From CAZJLN01 sp964540765 (GTDB lineage: Bacteria > Chloroflexota > Anaerolineae > Anaerolineales > Anaerolineaceae), in the NCBI GenBank assembly GCA_964540765.1, contig CAZINW010000051.1, positions 1 through 11,835 on the forward strand: a stretch of DNA of 11,835 bases, written 5' to 3'. Shown here one piece after another: positions 6,332 to 11,078 of the stretch (the first letter of the stretch is position 1; the number at the start of each line of letters is the position of its first letter). A model generated the notes under the pieces. That model was given only the letters and a program-made list of their open reading frames with translations. It had not been told where the DNA came from and searched no databases. Made by a program: the position numbers and the translations under genes.

Positions 6332-7072
6332 TTATATCCCATCATCTTTATCATCGTAATGATCCTGCTCGGCGGCTTACGCGTTTTGACCGAGTATGAG
6401 CGCGGCGTGGTTTTCACGCTCGGTAAGTTCAGCGGCGTGCGCGGCCCCGGTCTCACCTTCATCGTTCCCATCTTCCAAAAGATGAGCAAGGTGGACCTGC
6501 GCCTCGCAACCGCAGAAGTGCCGCGTCAGGAAGTGATGACGCGCGATAACATCCCCATGCTGGTGAATGCGGTGGTATATTACAAGGTTGTTGACCCGAA
6601 AGCGGTCATCATCAATATTGAGAATTACGTCTTCGCCATCCGCCAGTACACCCAGGCAGCCCTGCGGGACGTGATTGGCAACAACGAGATGGATTCGGTG
6701 CTGACGGAAAGGTTGCAGATCGCGGAAGCCATCAAGGAGATCGTGGATAACGAGACCAGCGATTGGGGCGTGGATATTGAGTCCATCAAGATCCAGGAGC
6801 TGGAGTTGCCCGCGGAAATGAAGCGCGCCATGGCACGCCAGGCTGAAGCCGAGCGCGAACGCCGTGCCACCATCATCGCCTCACAGGGCGAGCTGGCTGC
6901 GGCTGAGAATCTGCGTGATGCGGCTGAAAAGCTGGCTGCCACACCCGGTGCCCTGCACCTGCGCACCCTGCAGACCATTCGCGATATCGCCTCTGACCCG
7001 TCCGAAAAGCTGGTACTCTTCCTGCCGTCTGACCTCGGCAAGCTGACCGATTTCATTCAACCGAAGCAGTAA
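6332..7072 (+). CDS. Slipin / SPFH (band 7) membrane protein, 5' truncated by gap
   Basis: Stomatin-like SPFH protein, 246 codons visible from the edge of the gap. The frame stays open back to 6332 (LYPIIFIIVMILLGG...), so the N-terminal membrane anchor begins inside the gap; the ATG at 6359 lies inside the hydrophobic segment and is not the true start. Visible: hydrophobic anchor followed by L-T-EYERGVVFTLGKF (SPFH entry); GPGL and the proline-containing hairpin; VDLR...VPRQEVMTRDN; ELPAEMKRAMARQAEAERERRA, the hallmark helix; then the Ala/Glu-rich coiled-coil and GALHLRTLQT, the oligomerisation segment. Slipins form rings on the inner membrane and organise membrane domains, often paired with NfeD. 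No nfeD is visible here, although one could sit in the gap. Stops 3 bp before the HUMPS gene, so the two are probably co-transcribed. Confidence 0.93.
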   Translation, partial: LYPIIFIIVMILLGGLRVLTEYERGVVFTLGKFSGVRGPGLTFIVPIFQKMSKVDLRLATAEVPRQEVMTRDNIPMLVNAVVYYKVVDPKAVIINIENYVFAIRQYTQAALRDVIGNNEMDSVLTERLQIAEAIKEIVDNETSDWGVDIESIKIQELELPAEMKRAMARQAEAERERRATIIASQGELAAAENLRDAAEKLAATPGALHLRTLQTIRDIASDPSEKLVLFLPSDLGKLTDFIQPKQ

Positions 7073-7075
7073 GCC

Positions 7076-7747
7076 ATGACCATCCTGGATAACAATATCC
7101 GCTACCTGCAGATCGCCTTTAACTACAACCTGGGCATGGTCATGGGGGTCCTGCCCAGGATCGTGCAGGACAAGCGCATCCTGATCGAAGCCGGCACGCC
7201 TTTCATCAAAAGGGAAGGAATGCGCGGCATCGCTACAATTGCGCAGATGTGGCATGGGCATGTGGTGGCTGACCTAAAAACCTCGGATGGCGCGGTGGGA
7301 GAGGTGGACCTGGCACGCCAGGCGGGCGCCACAGCCGCCACCGTGCTGGGTAACAGCCCGATGGAGACGCTGAACCTGTTCATCGAACGCTGTGCCCAGC
7401 TCAATATGATCTCGATGATCGACATGCTGGGTGTGAATGACCCACTGGATGTGATGCGCCCGCTCGCCAAACCGCCGGATGTGGTCATCATCCACCGCGG
7501 GCGGGACGAGGAAAGCAACCGCTCCAAGATGATCCGCTACAGGCACATCAACCGCATCCGCAGCAAGTATGACGTGCTCATCTCAGCCGCAGGCGGCGTG
7601 GACCTGAAGGAAGCGCGCAGTGCCGTCTTCAACGGCGCCAACATCGTGGTGGCGAACCTGGTGCAGCCCGGTGATGGCTGGAACGGCATCCTCACCACGG
7701 AAGATATCAGGTCGGTTTCGCAGCAGCTCCTCGAGACGATTTCGTAA
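7076..7747 (+). CDS. OMP decarboxylase superfamily (HUMPS) protein, hexulose-6-phosphate-synthase-like
   Basis: A 223-aa (beta/alpha)8-barrel of the orotidine-5'-phosphate decarboxylase suprafamily, HUMPS branch (3-keto-L-gulonate-6-P decarboxylase and D-arabino-3-hexulose-6-P synthase). Key sites: IEAGTPFIKREG (37-48) with E38; VADLKTSDG (64-72), which gives the D66-x-K68-x-x-D71 Mg/catalytic motif, its K-T form closer to hexulose-phosphate synthase; ATVLGNSPMETL (88-99); and the phosphate grip AAGGVD (171-176) and NGANIVV (186-192). An unusually well-conserved stretch RHINRIRSKYDVLISAAGG (156-174) joins the barrel end. From memory it is close to archaeal and Anaerolineae proteins annotated HPS-like. 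No phosphohexuloisomerase gene is adjacent, so a formaldehyde-fixing role is not supported and the substrate is unknown. Starts 3 bp after the slipin stop, without a strong ribosome binding site, so coupling to the slipin is likely. Confidence 0.88.
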   Translation: MTILDNNIRYLQIAFNYNLGMVMGVLPRIVQDKRILIEAGTPFIKREGMRGIATIAQMWHGHVVADLKTSDGAVGEVDLARQAGATAATVLGNSPMETLNLFIERCAQLNMISMIDMLGVNDPLDVMRPLAKPPDVVIIHRGRDEESNRSKMIRYRHINRIRSKYDVLISAAGGVDLKEARSAVFNGANIVVANLVQPGDGWNGILTTEDIRSVSQQLLETIS

Positions 7748-8109
7748 GGCGCAAGCATTCATGGTATGGGCGACCGGCCGGTCGCCCATACAGTTGGCTA
7801 CTTTCGGTACCATTCGCATGGGATTGCCCGAAGTTCGCCATCCATACGCGCTGCACGCTGGGATGCTGCGCAAGATCGCCACGAAAACACACACCCCCTG
7901 ACCAAGATGAGACCTTCGGTCTTTACAACACGCTCAGTCCCAGAGGGAGGCTACGCACTGAGGACATCCCCAGAAATGAGCTGGGACTTCGCGGCGCGAA
8001 CAGAGAGGAAATATACATCCGCTGTCTTCTCCATGCCCAAAATTTTCTAACAGTTTGTTAACAGGACAAAAAAATAATAGGGGTAAAATGATGCACATTA
8101 TAAGCCAAT
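7748..8109. other. Gene-free spacer with decayed repeats
   Basis: About 360 bp without a convincing gene. It holds the 28-bp palindrome at 7764-7791, one member of a 25-bp dispersed repeat (7839-7863), an inverted partial copy of the GTGTGTG repeat (7883-7898) and a short AGACC-TTC-GGTCT hairpin (7910-7922). The last 60 bp are AT-rich and should contain the promoter of the DUF4870-like gene, but no clean -35/-10 pair with correct spacing is seen. Confidence 0.5.
7764..7791. repeat. Perfect 28-bp REP-like palindrome
   Basis: Half-site GTATGGGCGACCGG (7764-7777) is followed directly by its exact reverse complement, with no loop. It begins 17 bp after the HUMPS stop codon, so it would fold at the 3' end of that mRNA. 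Same design as the palindrome at 9796-9823: GTA-(G/T)-GGGCGAC in the left half, GTCGCCC-(A/C)-TAC in the right half, differing mainly in the centre. REP sequences recognised by RAYT transposases typically carry a GTAG-type head next to such a hairpin. It could also stop transcription or protect the mRNA end; there is no T-run. Confidence 0.8.
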
Positions 8110-8114
8110 GGAGG
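8110..8114 (+). promoter_or_regulatory. Ribosome binding site GGAGG deciding the start at 8120
   Basis: GGAGG lies 5 nt before ATG 8120. An in-frame ATG at 8108 overlaps this site and so cannot use it; 8120 is therefore the start. Confidence 0.8.
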
Positions 8115-8119
8115 TTTAC

Positions 8120-8455
8120 ATGAGTGAAACAATTTACATCGATCCTGAAATTTCCCAAGACGATAAAACCTGGTCGCTGCTGTCCTACATTTTTACACCA
8201 CTGGTACCCTTTATTCTACTTTTTATCAAGGATAAACGGAAACGACCATTCATAAAATCTCATTACGTTCAGGCGCTCGTATGGGGCATCGTGATTTACG
8301 CGATCGCCCAGATATTCCCGGGGCATTTTCTTCCCTGGATTGTGCGTGTGTTCGGGTTGGTTATGGACATCATTTGGGGCATCAAAGCCCACCAGGGTGG
8401 GCAGGTTGACATCCCTGTTATTACCAAAATGGTCAAGGACCTGGAGTGGGTGTAA
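8120..8455 (+). CDS. DUF4870-like (Tic20-type fold) small membrane protein
   Basis: A 111-aa membrane protein starting MSETIYIDPEISQDDKTWSLL. Features of the DUF4870 group: a polar N-terminus, then D-x-x-x-W-S-L-L-S-Y (about 15-23) opening a first hydrophobic helix, FTPLVPFILLFIKDK (25-39); the basic link RKRPFIKSHYVQAL (40-53), where the family has a conserved (V/K)-x-x-H-(A/Y)-x-Q-(A/S)-L signature; a second hydrophobic region (54-67); and a third (70-87) ending in a charged tail with G-x-x-(D/I)-x-P. Function in bacteria is unknown; some relatives resemble Tic20 channel proteins only in fold. The gene stands alone, has its own strong ribosome binding site and is followed by a good intrinsic terminator at 8474-8506, so it forms a single-gene transcript. 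Confidence 0.8.
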   Translation: MSETIYIDPEISQDDKTWSLLSYIFTPLVPFILLFIKDKRKRPFIKSHYVQALVWGIVIYAIAQIFPGHFLPWIVRVFGLVMDIIWGIKAHQGGQVDIPVITKMVKDLEWV

Positions 8456-8473
8456 ATCCTCATGCAAGCATGG

Positions 8474-8506
8474 AAAGAGGCTGGTAAATATCCAGCCTCT
8501 TTTTTT
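8474..8506 (+). terminator. Rho-independent terminator after the DUF4870-like gene
   Basis: Stem AAAGAGGCTGG (8474-8484), 7-nt loop, perfect complement CCAGCCTCTTT (8492-8502), merging into a T-run of seven (8500-8506). It begins 18 bp after the stop codon at 8455. The flanking A and T tracts make it partly bidirectional. Confidence 0.92.
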
Positions 8507-8540
8507 ATCTCGGGGTTTTCGTTTTCTTGTAATTCGGGTT

Positions 8541-8560
8541 ATAGGGAGGGAGGCACACAC
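8541..8560 (-). repeat. 20-bp dispersed repeat, inverted copy
   Basis: Read on the minus strand it is GTGTGTGCCTCCCTCCCTAT, 18 of 20 identical to 8810-8829 and 18 of 20 to 9504-9523. With copy 8647-8666 it forms an inverted pair that brackets the 8618-8637 palindrome. Confidence 0.65.
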
Positions 8561-8617
8561 TGCCGCCGGTCGGGGCACTGCATATCGTCCCGGGTTTTGG
8601 GGGGATGCCGAGCCTTT

Positions 8618-8637
8618 GGACACGGCGTGCCGTGTCC
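8618..8637. repeat. REP-like palindrome GGACACGGC-GT-GCCGTGTCC
   Basis: Nine-bp perfect arms with a 2-nt centre. The right flank continues CTACG, so this side matches the ...CC-CTAC end of the 9796-9823 palindrome; the left flank has lost the matching GTAG. It looks like a decayed member of the same GTAG-hairpin design with a different core. Confidence 0.65.
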
Positions 8638-8644
8638 CTACGAC

Positions 8645-8675
8645 GGGTGTGTGTTTTCCTCTCTACGTTCGGGGG
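8645..8675 (+). repeat. 31-bp dispersed repeat, copy 1
   Basis: GGGTGTGTGT...CTCTCTAC...TCGGGGG. It matches copy 2 at 8808-8838 at 27 of 31 positions, in direct orientation, 163 bp apart. The first 20 bp from 8647 fit the wider family consensus GTGTGTGYCTCCCKCYCTAT with several changes. Confidence 0.7.
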
Positions 8676-8807
8676 CTATATAAAATGGCTTGCGGCGAGC
8701 AATCAAGGTTCATTGGCGGTAATCTCCGCTTCTTTGGCGGGGCAGCCTCGCATTGGTGCAGTCATCCACACGCGCTTCGCGCTGGGACCGGACCATACCA
8801 AATAATA

Positions 8808-8838
8808 GGGTGTGTGTCTCCCTCTCTATGGTCGGGGG
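8808..8838 (+). repeat. 31-bp dispersed repeat, copy 2
   Basis: Direct copy of 8645-8675 (27/31 identical). Related 20-bp copies occur at 9504-9523 (direct) and 8541-8560 (inverted, 18/20), with a partial inverted one at 7883-7898. Confidence 0.7.
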
Positions 8839-8917
8839 ATTAAAATATTTTCGCTTCCCAAAGGGACACAGCGTGTGCAAAAACTACGAAAACTACTGTC
8901 ACTCCATATACAAAAAC

Positions 8918-8947
8918 TTGAAAAGCAAATGTCCTTAATGTTAAACT
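8918..8947 (+). promoter_or_regulatory. Likely promoter of the OsmC gene
   Basis: TTGAAA (8918-8923) and TAAACT (8942-8947) with an 18-bp spacer, 38 bp before the ATG at 8986. It is the best sigma-70-like pair in an AT-rich stretch immediately upstream of the gene. Confidence 0.4.
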
Positions 8948-8985
8948 GAATAAACTCGAAATTGAGAAAAGTAAAGGAGCAACAC

Positions 8986-9405
8986 ATGGCTATTCGTGAA
9001 TCATCAGCAGTATGGCAAGGCAGTTCAAGAGAAGGAAAAGGCAGCATGCGCCTGGGTTCCGGCGCTTATGAAGGCGAATACACCCACGCTTCACGTTTTG
9101 AAGATGCACCCGGAACCAACCCGGAAGAGCTGATCGGTGCGGCTCACGCAGGATGTTTTTCAATGTTCCTCGCATCGGTCCTATCCAAAGCAGGGCACGT
9201 CCCGACGCGCATCACCACCAGCGCCAAGGTTCACCTGGGGGCAGGCGCCAAGATCACCTTGATCGAGCTTTCAACGATCGGCGAAGTCCCCGGGATCGAT
9301 GAGCAGGCTTTTCTGGAGTTCGCCGAACAGGCCAAGAAAGGCTGCCCGGTTTCACAGGCACTCGCCGCCGTTGAAATCAGCTTGACAGCCAGGCTGGCTA
9401 AATAA
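8986..9405 (+). CDS. OsmC family peroxiredoxin
   Basis: A 139-aa OsmC/Ohr-type thiol peroxidase, reducing organic hydroperoxides with two redox cysteines. Visible: SGAYEGEYTHASRFEDAPG..., with R37 and E48 in the positions that activate the thiol; NPEELIGAAHAGCFSM with peroxidatic C57; and KKGCPVSQAL with resolving C120. The GCFSM context and the length fit the OsmC subgroup better than Ohr. The ATG at 8986 is chosen because AAGGAG (8974-8979) lies 6 nt before it; a TTG at 8962 in the same frame has no support. Cytoplasmic. Apparently a single-gene unit: its own promoter candidate upstream and repeats on both sides. In E. coli osmC is stress-induced; nothing here shows the regulator. Confidence 0.95.
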   Translation: MAIRESSAVWQGSSREGKGSMRLGSGAYEGEYTHASRFEDAPGTNPEELIGAAHAGCFSMFLASVLSKAGHVPTRITTSAKVHLGAGAKITLIELSTIGEVPGIDEQAFLEFAEQAKKGCPVSQALAAVEISLTARLAK

Positions 9406-9532
9406 GAATTTTCAATAAATGAGAGAGGGCTTGTTAGCCCCTTAATTTCCCTGAAGACACACCTGGTTTGGCGCTTCTCCAAACGCTTCGTGATGCAGGA
9501 ACGGTGTGTGTCTCCCGCCCTATAGAGCTATT
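9406..9532. other. Spacer between osmC and the hairpin element
   Basis: Contains a weak GGGCT-TGTT-AGCCC hairpin near 9428-9441 that could end osmC transcription but has no proper T-run, and one direct copy of the GTGTGTG repeat at 9504-9523. No gene seen. Confidence 0.4.
9504..9523 (+). repeat. 20-bp dispersed repeat, third direct copy
   Basis: GTGTGTGTCTCCCGCCCTAT, identical to 8810-8829 over the first 13 positions and at 18 of 20 overall. It ends 10 bp before the hairpin element at 9533. Confidence 0.65.
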
Positions 9533-9618
9533 GTTGGGTTTCGGGCAGGCTCAGATTTGTGGGTTGCTTACCCATTGCCTTGCAATCATAAGCATCCAGC
9601 CCTCCACCCAACCTACGA
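9533..9618 (-). mobile_element. GTAG-headed hairpin element, copy A (REP/MITE-like)
   Basis: Begins GTTGGGTT-TCGGG (9533) and ends with the 19-bp CCCTCCACCCAACCTACGA (9600-9618), which recurs exactly at 11643-11661. The ends are complementary (GTTGGGT / ACCCAAC). Read on the minus strand, the element starts GTAG followed by the hairpin arm GTTGGGT, matching the GTAG-plus-hairpin layout of REP sequences used by RAYT transposases. It directly abuts the point where RAYT homology begins, so it probably replaced or inserted into the 5' part of that gene. Confidence 0.65.
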
Positions 9619-10071
9619 CTTATTTGGAGACATTTTCGATAAGGAAATGGTATTAAATGAGGTTGGCAGGATCGTGGAAATGACATGGCTGGAAATTCCC
9701 AACCATTTCCCGGCGTCATCCTGGATGTGTTTGTAATCATGCCAAATCATGTTCATGGCATCATTCATATTGATAAATATGACGGGCAATCTGGCGTAGG
9801 GGCGACTCATGAGTCGCCCCTACCTCTGGCAACACATCCACCCCGTCCGTGTGGTCCAAAACCTCAATCCATTAGGGCAATTATTGGGTCCTTTAAATCC
9901 GCTGCAACGAAACGTATCCATGCCATCAATGGTATGTCAGATATTCCCATCTGGCAGCGTAATTATTACGAACATATCATCCGAGATGAACGCGATTATC
10001 AAAATATCCTGGATTACATTGAAACCAACCCGGTAAATTGGGAAAAGGACGAGGTATATACAGATTTGTAA
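9619..10071 (+). pseudogene. REP-associated tyrosine transposase (RAYT, Y1_Tnp) relic
   Basis: Remnant of a Y1 (HUH) transposase. Homology starts abruptly at LFGDIFDKEMVLNEVGRIVEM (9620 on), without the usual N-terminal R-R-S-x-R-L...YFVT-x-C-T block; the hairpin element at 9533-9618 occupies that place. At about 9709-9712 (TTTCCCGG) the frame shifts: upstream codons read ...IPNHFP, and one missing base moves the rest to ...FPGVILDVFVIMPNHVHG. The HUH pair is H-V-H in MPNHVHGII; the catalytic-Tyr helix follows in WQRNYYEHIIRDERDY, and IETNPVNWEKDEVY is the normal C-terminus. A 28-bp palindrome (9796-9823) lies within the coding region, in the variable loop before the C-terminal half. Truncation plus frameshift make it non-functional unless the frameshift is an assembly error. 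Stand-alone Y1 proteins move or maintain REP palindromes in genomes. Confidence 0.85.
9796..9823. repeat. Perfect 28-bp REP-like palindrome inside the RAYT gene
   Basis: Half-site GTAGGGGCGACTCA (9796-9809) followed at once by its exact reverse complement. It is read through in frame as GVGATHESPL within the transposase. Its outer 10-11 bp on each side match the palindrome at 7764-7791. It carries the GTAG head typical of REP units. Confidence 0.85.
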
Positions 10072-10109
10072 ATGATGGGGGCGCCGCCAGTCTCGTCCCA
10101 GATACCAAT

Positions 10110-10131
10110 CCCGCAGGGACGCACAGCGAGG
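10110..10131 (+). repeat. 22-bp dispersed repeat, copy 1
   Basis: CCC-GC-AGGGACGCACAGCGAGG. Its inverted partner at 10285-10306 matches 19 of 22 positions; a shortened copy CCCAAAGGGACACA-GCG lies at 8857-8873. Confidence 0.65.
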
Positions 10132-10192
10132 TATGCACCACAATAGGACTGAGATTAGAATCCCATACACAACCTCGTTGCTACAACACACC

Positions 10193-10220
10193 GACTGATG
10201 ACTAATGACTGACGACTTAC
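10193..10220 (+). repeat. Four-unit heptamer array GACTNAY
   Basis: Exact 7-nt period: GACTGAT, GACTAAT, GACTGAC, GACTTAC. Related to the octamer arrays at 10474-10489 and 11708-11739. Confidence 0.75.
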
Positions 10221-10284
10221 CTGGGGATGTCTCCCTCATTAAATTCAGGGGATATATGTGTATTTCACTCGTTCACTCTGTGTC

Positions 10285-10306
10285 CCTCGCTTTGCGTCCC
10301 TTTGGG
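10285..10306 (-). repeat. 22-bp dispersed repeat, inverted copy 2
   Basis: Minus-strand reading CCCAAAGGGACGCAAAGCGAGG, 19/22 identical to 10110-10131. The pair spans 197 bp. Confidence 0.65.
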
Positions 10307-10569
10307 ATTGGGATGGCGTTCCCTTGGGCTGCGTACACTTCGGGCACTGCATCCCTGTGTATTTTTCTTTTGCAAAAACTGCAAAAACCTCCTCTCCAAT
10401 GCCTCACGTGCCTTCTTCTTTACCTTTTTCCACATCGCAAGCTTGTGCAGCACGAACCATCCACTGATTCCAAGACTACAAGACTATCCCCTGCCACCTT
10501 CCATGATCACAATCCACACCCTAAAAACAACCGACTACTTTCCATAACAGACCACTTAGCAAAAAAATA

Positions 10570-10598
10570 TTGATTGCAGCTATCAAATCTCTTATACT
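10570..10598 (+). promoter_or_regulatory. Promoter of the LytTR-DUF3021 operon
   Basis: TTGATT (10570-10575), a 17-bp spacer and TATACT (10593-10598), about 30 bp before the ATG at 10628. It is a near-consensus sigma-70 promoter with optimal spacing. I see no clear LytTR-type 9-bp direct repeats overlapping it. Confidence 0.65.
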
Positions 10599-10627
10599 CA
10601 TTGGCAGGAACAGCGGAAGGAGCGATG

Positions 10628-11068
10628 ATGCAAATTGAAATTCAAATTGACGAAACATGCCGGGAGCCAAAAGTATTGATCCTGACCGATAAGATAACGG
10701 ATGAGGTGAACGAGCTCTTGAAGAAGCTTTCCGCTGCCCAGCCACAGGCAATCGCCGGCTTCAAGGATAACTGCCTGGAGATCCTCCATCCCAATAAAAT
10801 CATTCGCATCTATACCACCAACCAAAAAGTGATCGCGCAAACAGATCAAGGCGAATACCAGATCAGGCTGAGGCTCTACGAGGTGGAGGAAAGGCTTGGC
10901 AAAAATGGATTTGTCAGGATATCCAATTCAGAGATCATTAATTTGAAAAAAGTGGTCAAGATGGATCTGAGCTTGAGCGGAACAATCTGTGTGAAACTAT
11001 CCGGCAATATTTCCACCTTCGTATCCAGGCGTTATGTTTCCAAAATCAAACAATTATTAGGAATTTGA
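10628..11068 (+). CDS. LytTR family DNA-binding transcriptional regulator
   Basis: A 146-aa one-component regulator with no receiver domain. N-terminal part (1-45): MQIEIQIDET...VLILTDKITDEVNELLKKL, a short alpha/beta segment typical of stand-alone LytTR regulators. C-terminal part (about 46-146): the LytTR beta-domain, with KIIRIYTTNQKVIAQT (the strand that reads the DNA groove), Y-x-I-R-x-x-L-Y-E-V-E-E-R-L, FVRISNSEIINLKKV (the family F-x-(R)-(I/C)-x-(R/N)-S-x-x-(I/V)-N-L block) and the basic end FVSRRYVSKIKQLLG. The start at ATG 10628 is preferred because AAGGAG (10617-10622) is 5 nt away; the ATG at 10625 is too close. The DUF3021 gene follows after 10 bp. In streptococci such regulators (HdrR, BrsR) are held in check by a co-encoded membrane protein and often activate their own operon; that mode is inferred here. 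Confidence 0.92.
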   Translation: MQIEIQIDETCREPKVLILTDKITDEVNELLKKLSAAQPQAIAGFKDNCLEILHPNKIIRIYTTNQKVIAQTDQGEYQIRLRLYEVEERLGKNGFVRISNSEIINLKKVVKMDLSLSGTICVKLSGNISTFVSRRYVSKIKQLLGI

Positions 11069-11078
11069 GGTAAAAAAC

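Larger units (their letters stand above)
8507..8973. other. Gene-free spacer packed with dispersed repeats
   Basis: About 470 bp without a supportable gene. It contains three copies of the GTGTGTG...CTAT repeat (8541-8560 inverted, 8647-8666, 8810-8829), the GGACACGGC palindrome (8618-8637), a 25-bp repeat shared with 7839-7863 (8763-8787) and a copy of the CCCAAAGGGAC repeat (8857-8873). Open frames here change phase and share no family features, so I treat them as chance. The last 60 bp hold the likely osmC promoter. Confidence 0.6.
10072..10569. other. Gene-free spacer with inverted repeats and a heptamer array
   Basis: About 500 bp without a convincing gene. It contains the 22-bp repeat pair at 10110-10131 and 10285-10306 in inverted orientation, four GACT heptamers (10193-10220), two GACTA octamers (10474-10489) and a CGGGCACTGCAT block near 10339-10350 that also occurs, with one extra G, near 8569-8581. 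The 10205-10573 open frame shows no family features and overlaps these repeats, so I reject it as a gene. Confidence 0.55.

Noticed and set aside
7076..7747. Ribulose monophosphate formaldehyde-fixation pathway gene
   Set aside because: The K-T active-site form resembles hexulose-6-phosphate synthase, but no phosphohexuloisomerase or other C1 gene is nearby, so the pathway is not supported.
8340..8843. 167-aa open frame overlapping the DUF4870-like gene and the repeat spacer
   Set aside because: It starts inside the real gene in another frame and crosses the intrinsic terminator and three repeats; no family features.
9619..10071. Programmed frameshift in the transposase
   Set aside because: The gene also lacks its 5' part, and TTTCCCGG is not a classic A-AAA-AAG-type slippery site with a following structure; simple decay or a sequence error is more likely.
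10205..10573. 122-aa open frame on the plus strand in the spacer before the LytTR gene
   Set aside because: It runs over repeat-rich sequence (the 22-bp inverted repeat, the GACTA units), has no ribosome binding site and shows no recognisable family features; the overlapping frames are equally open.
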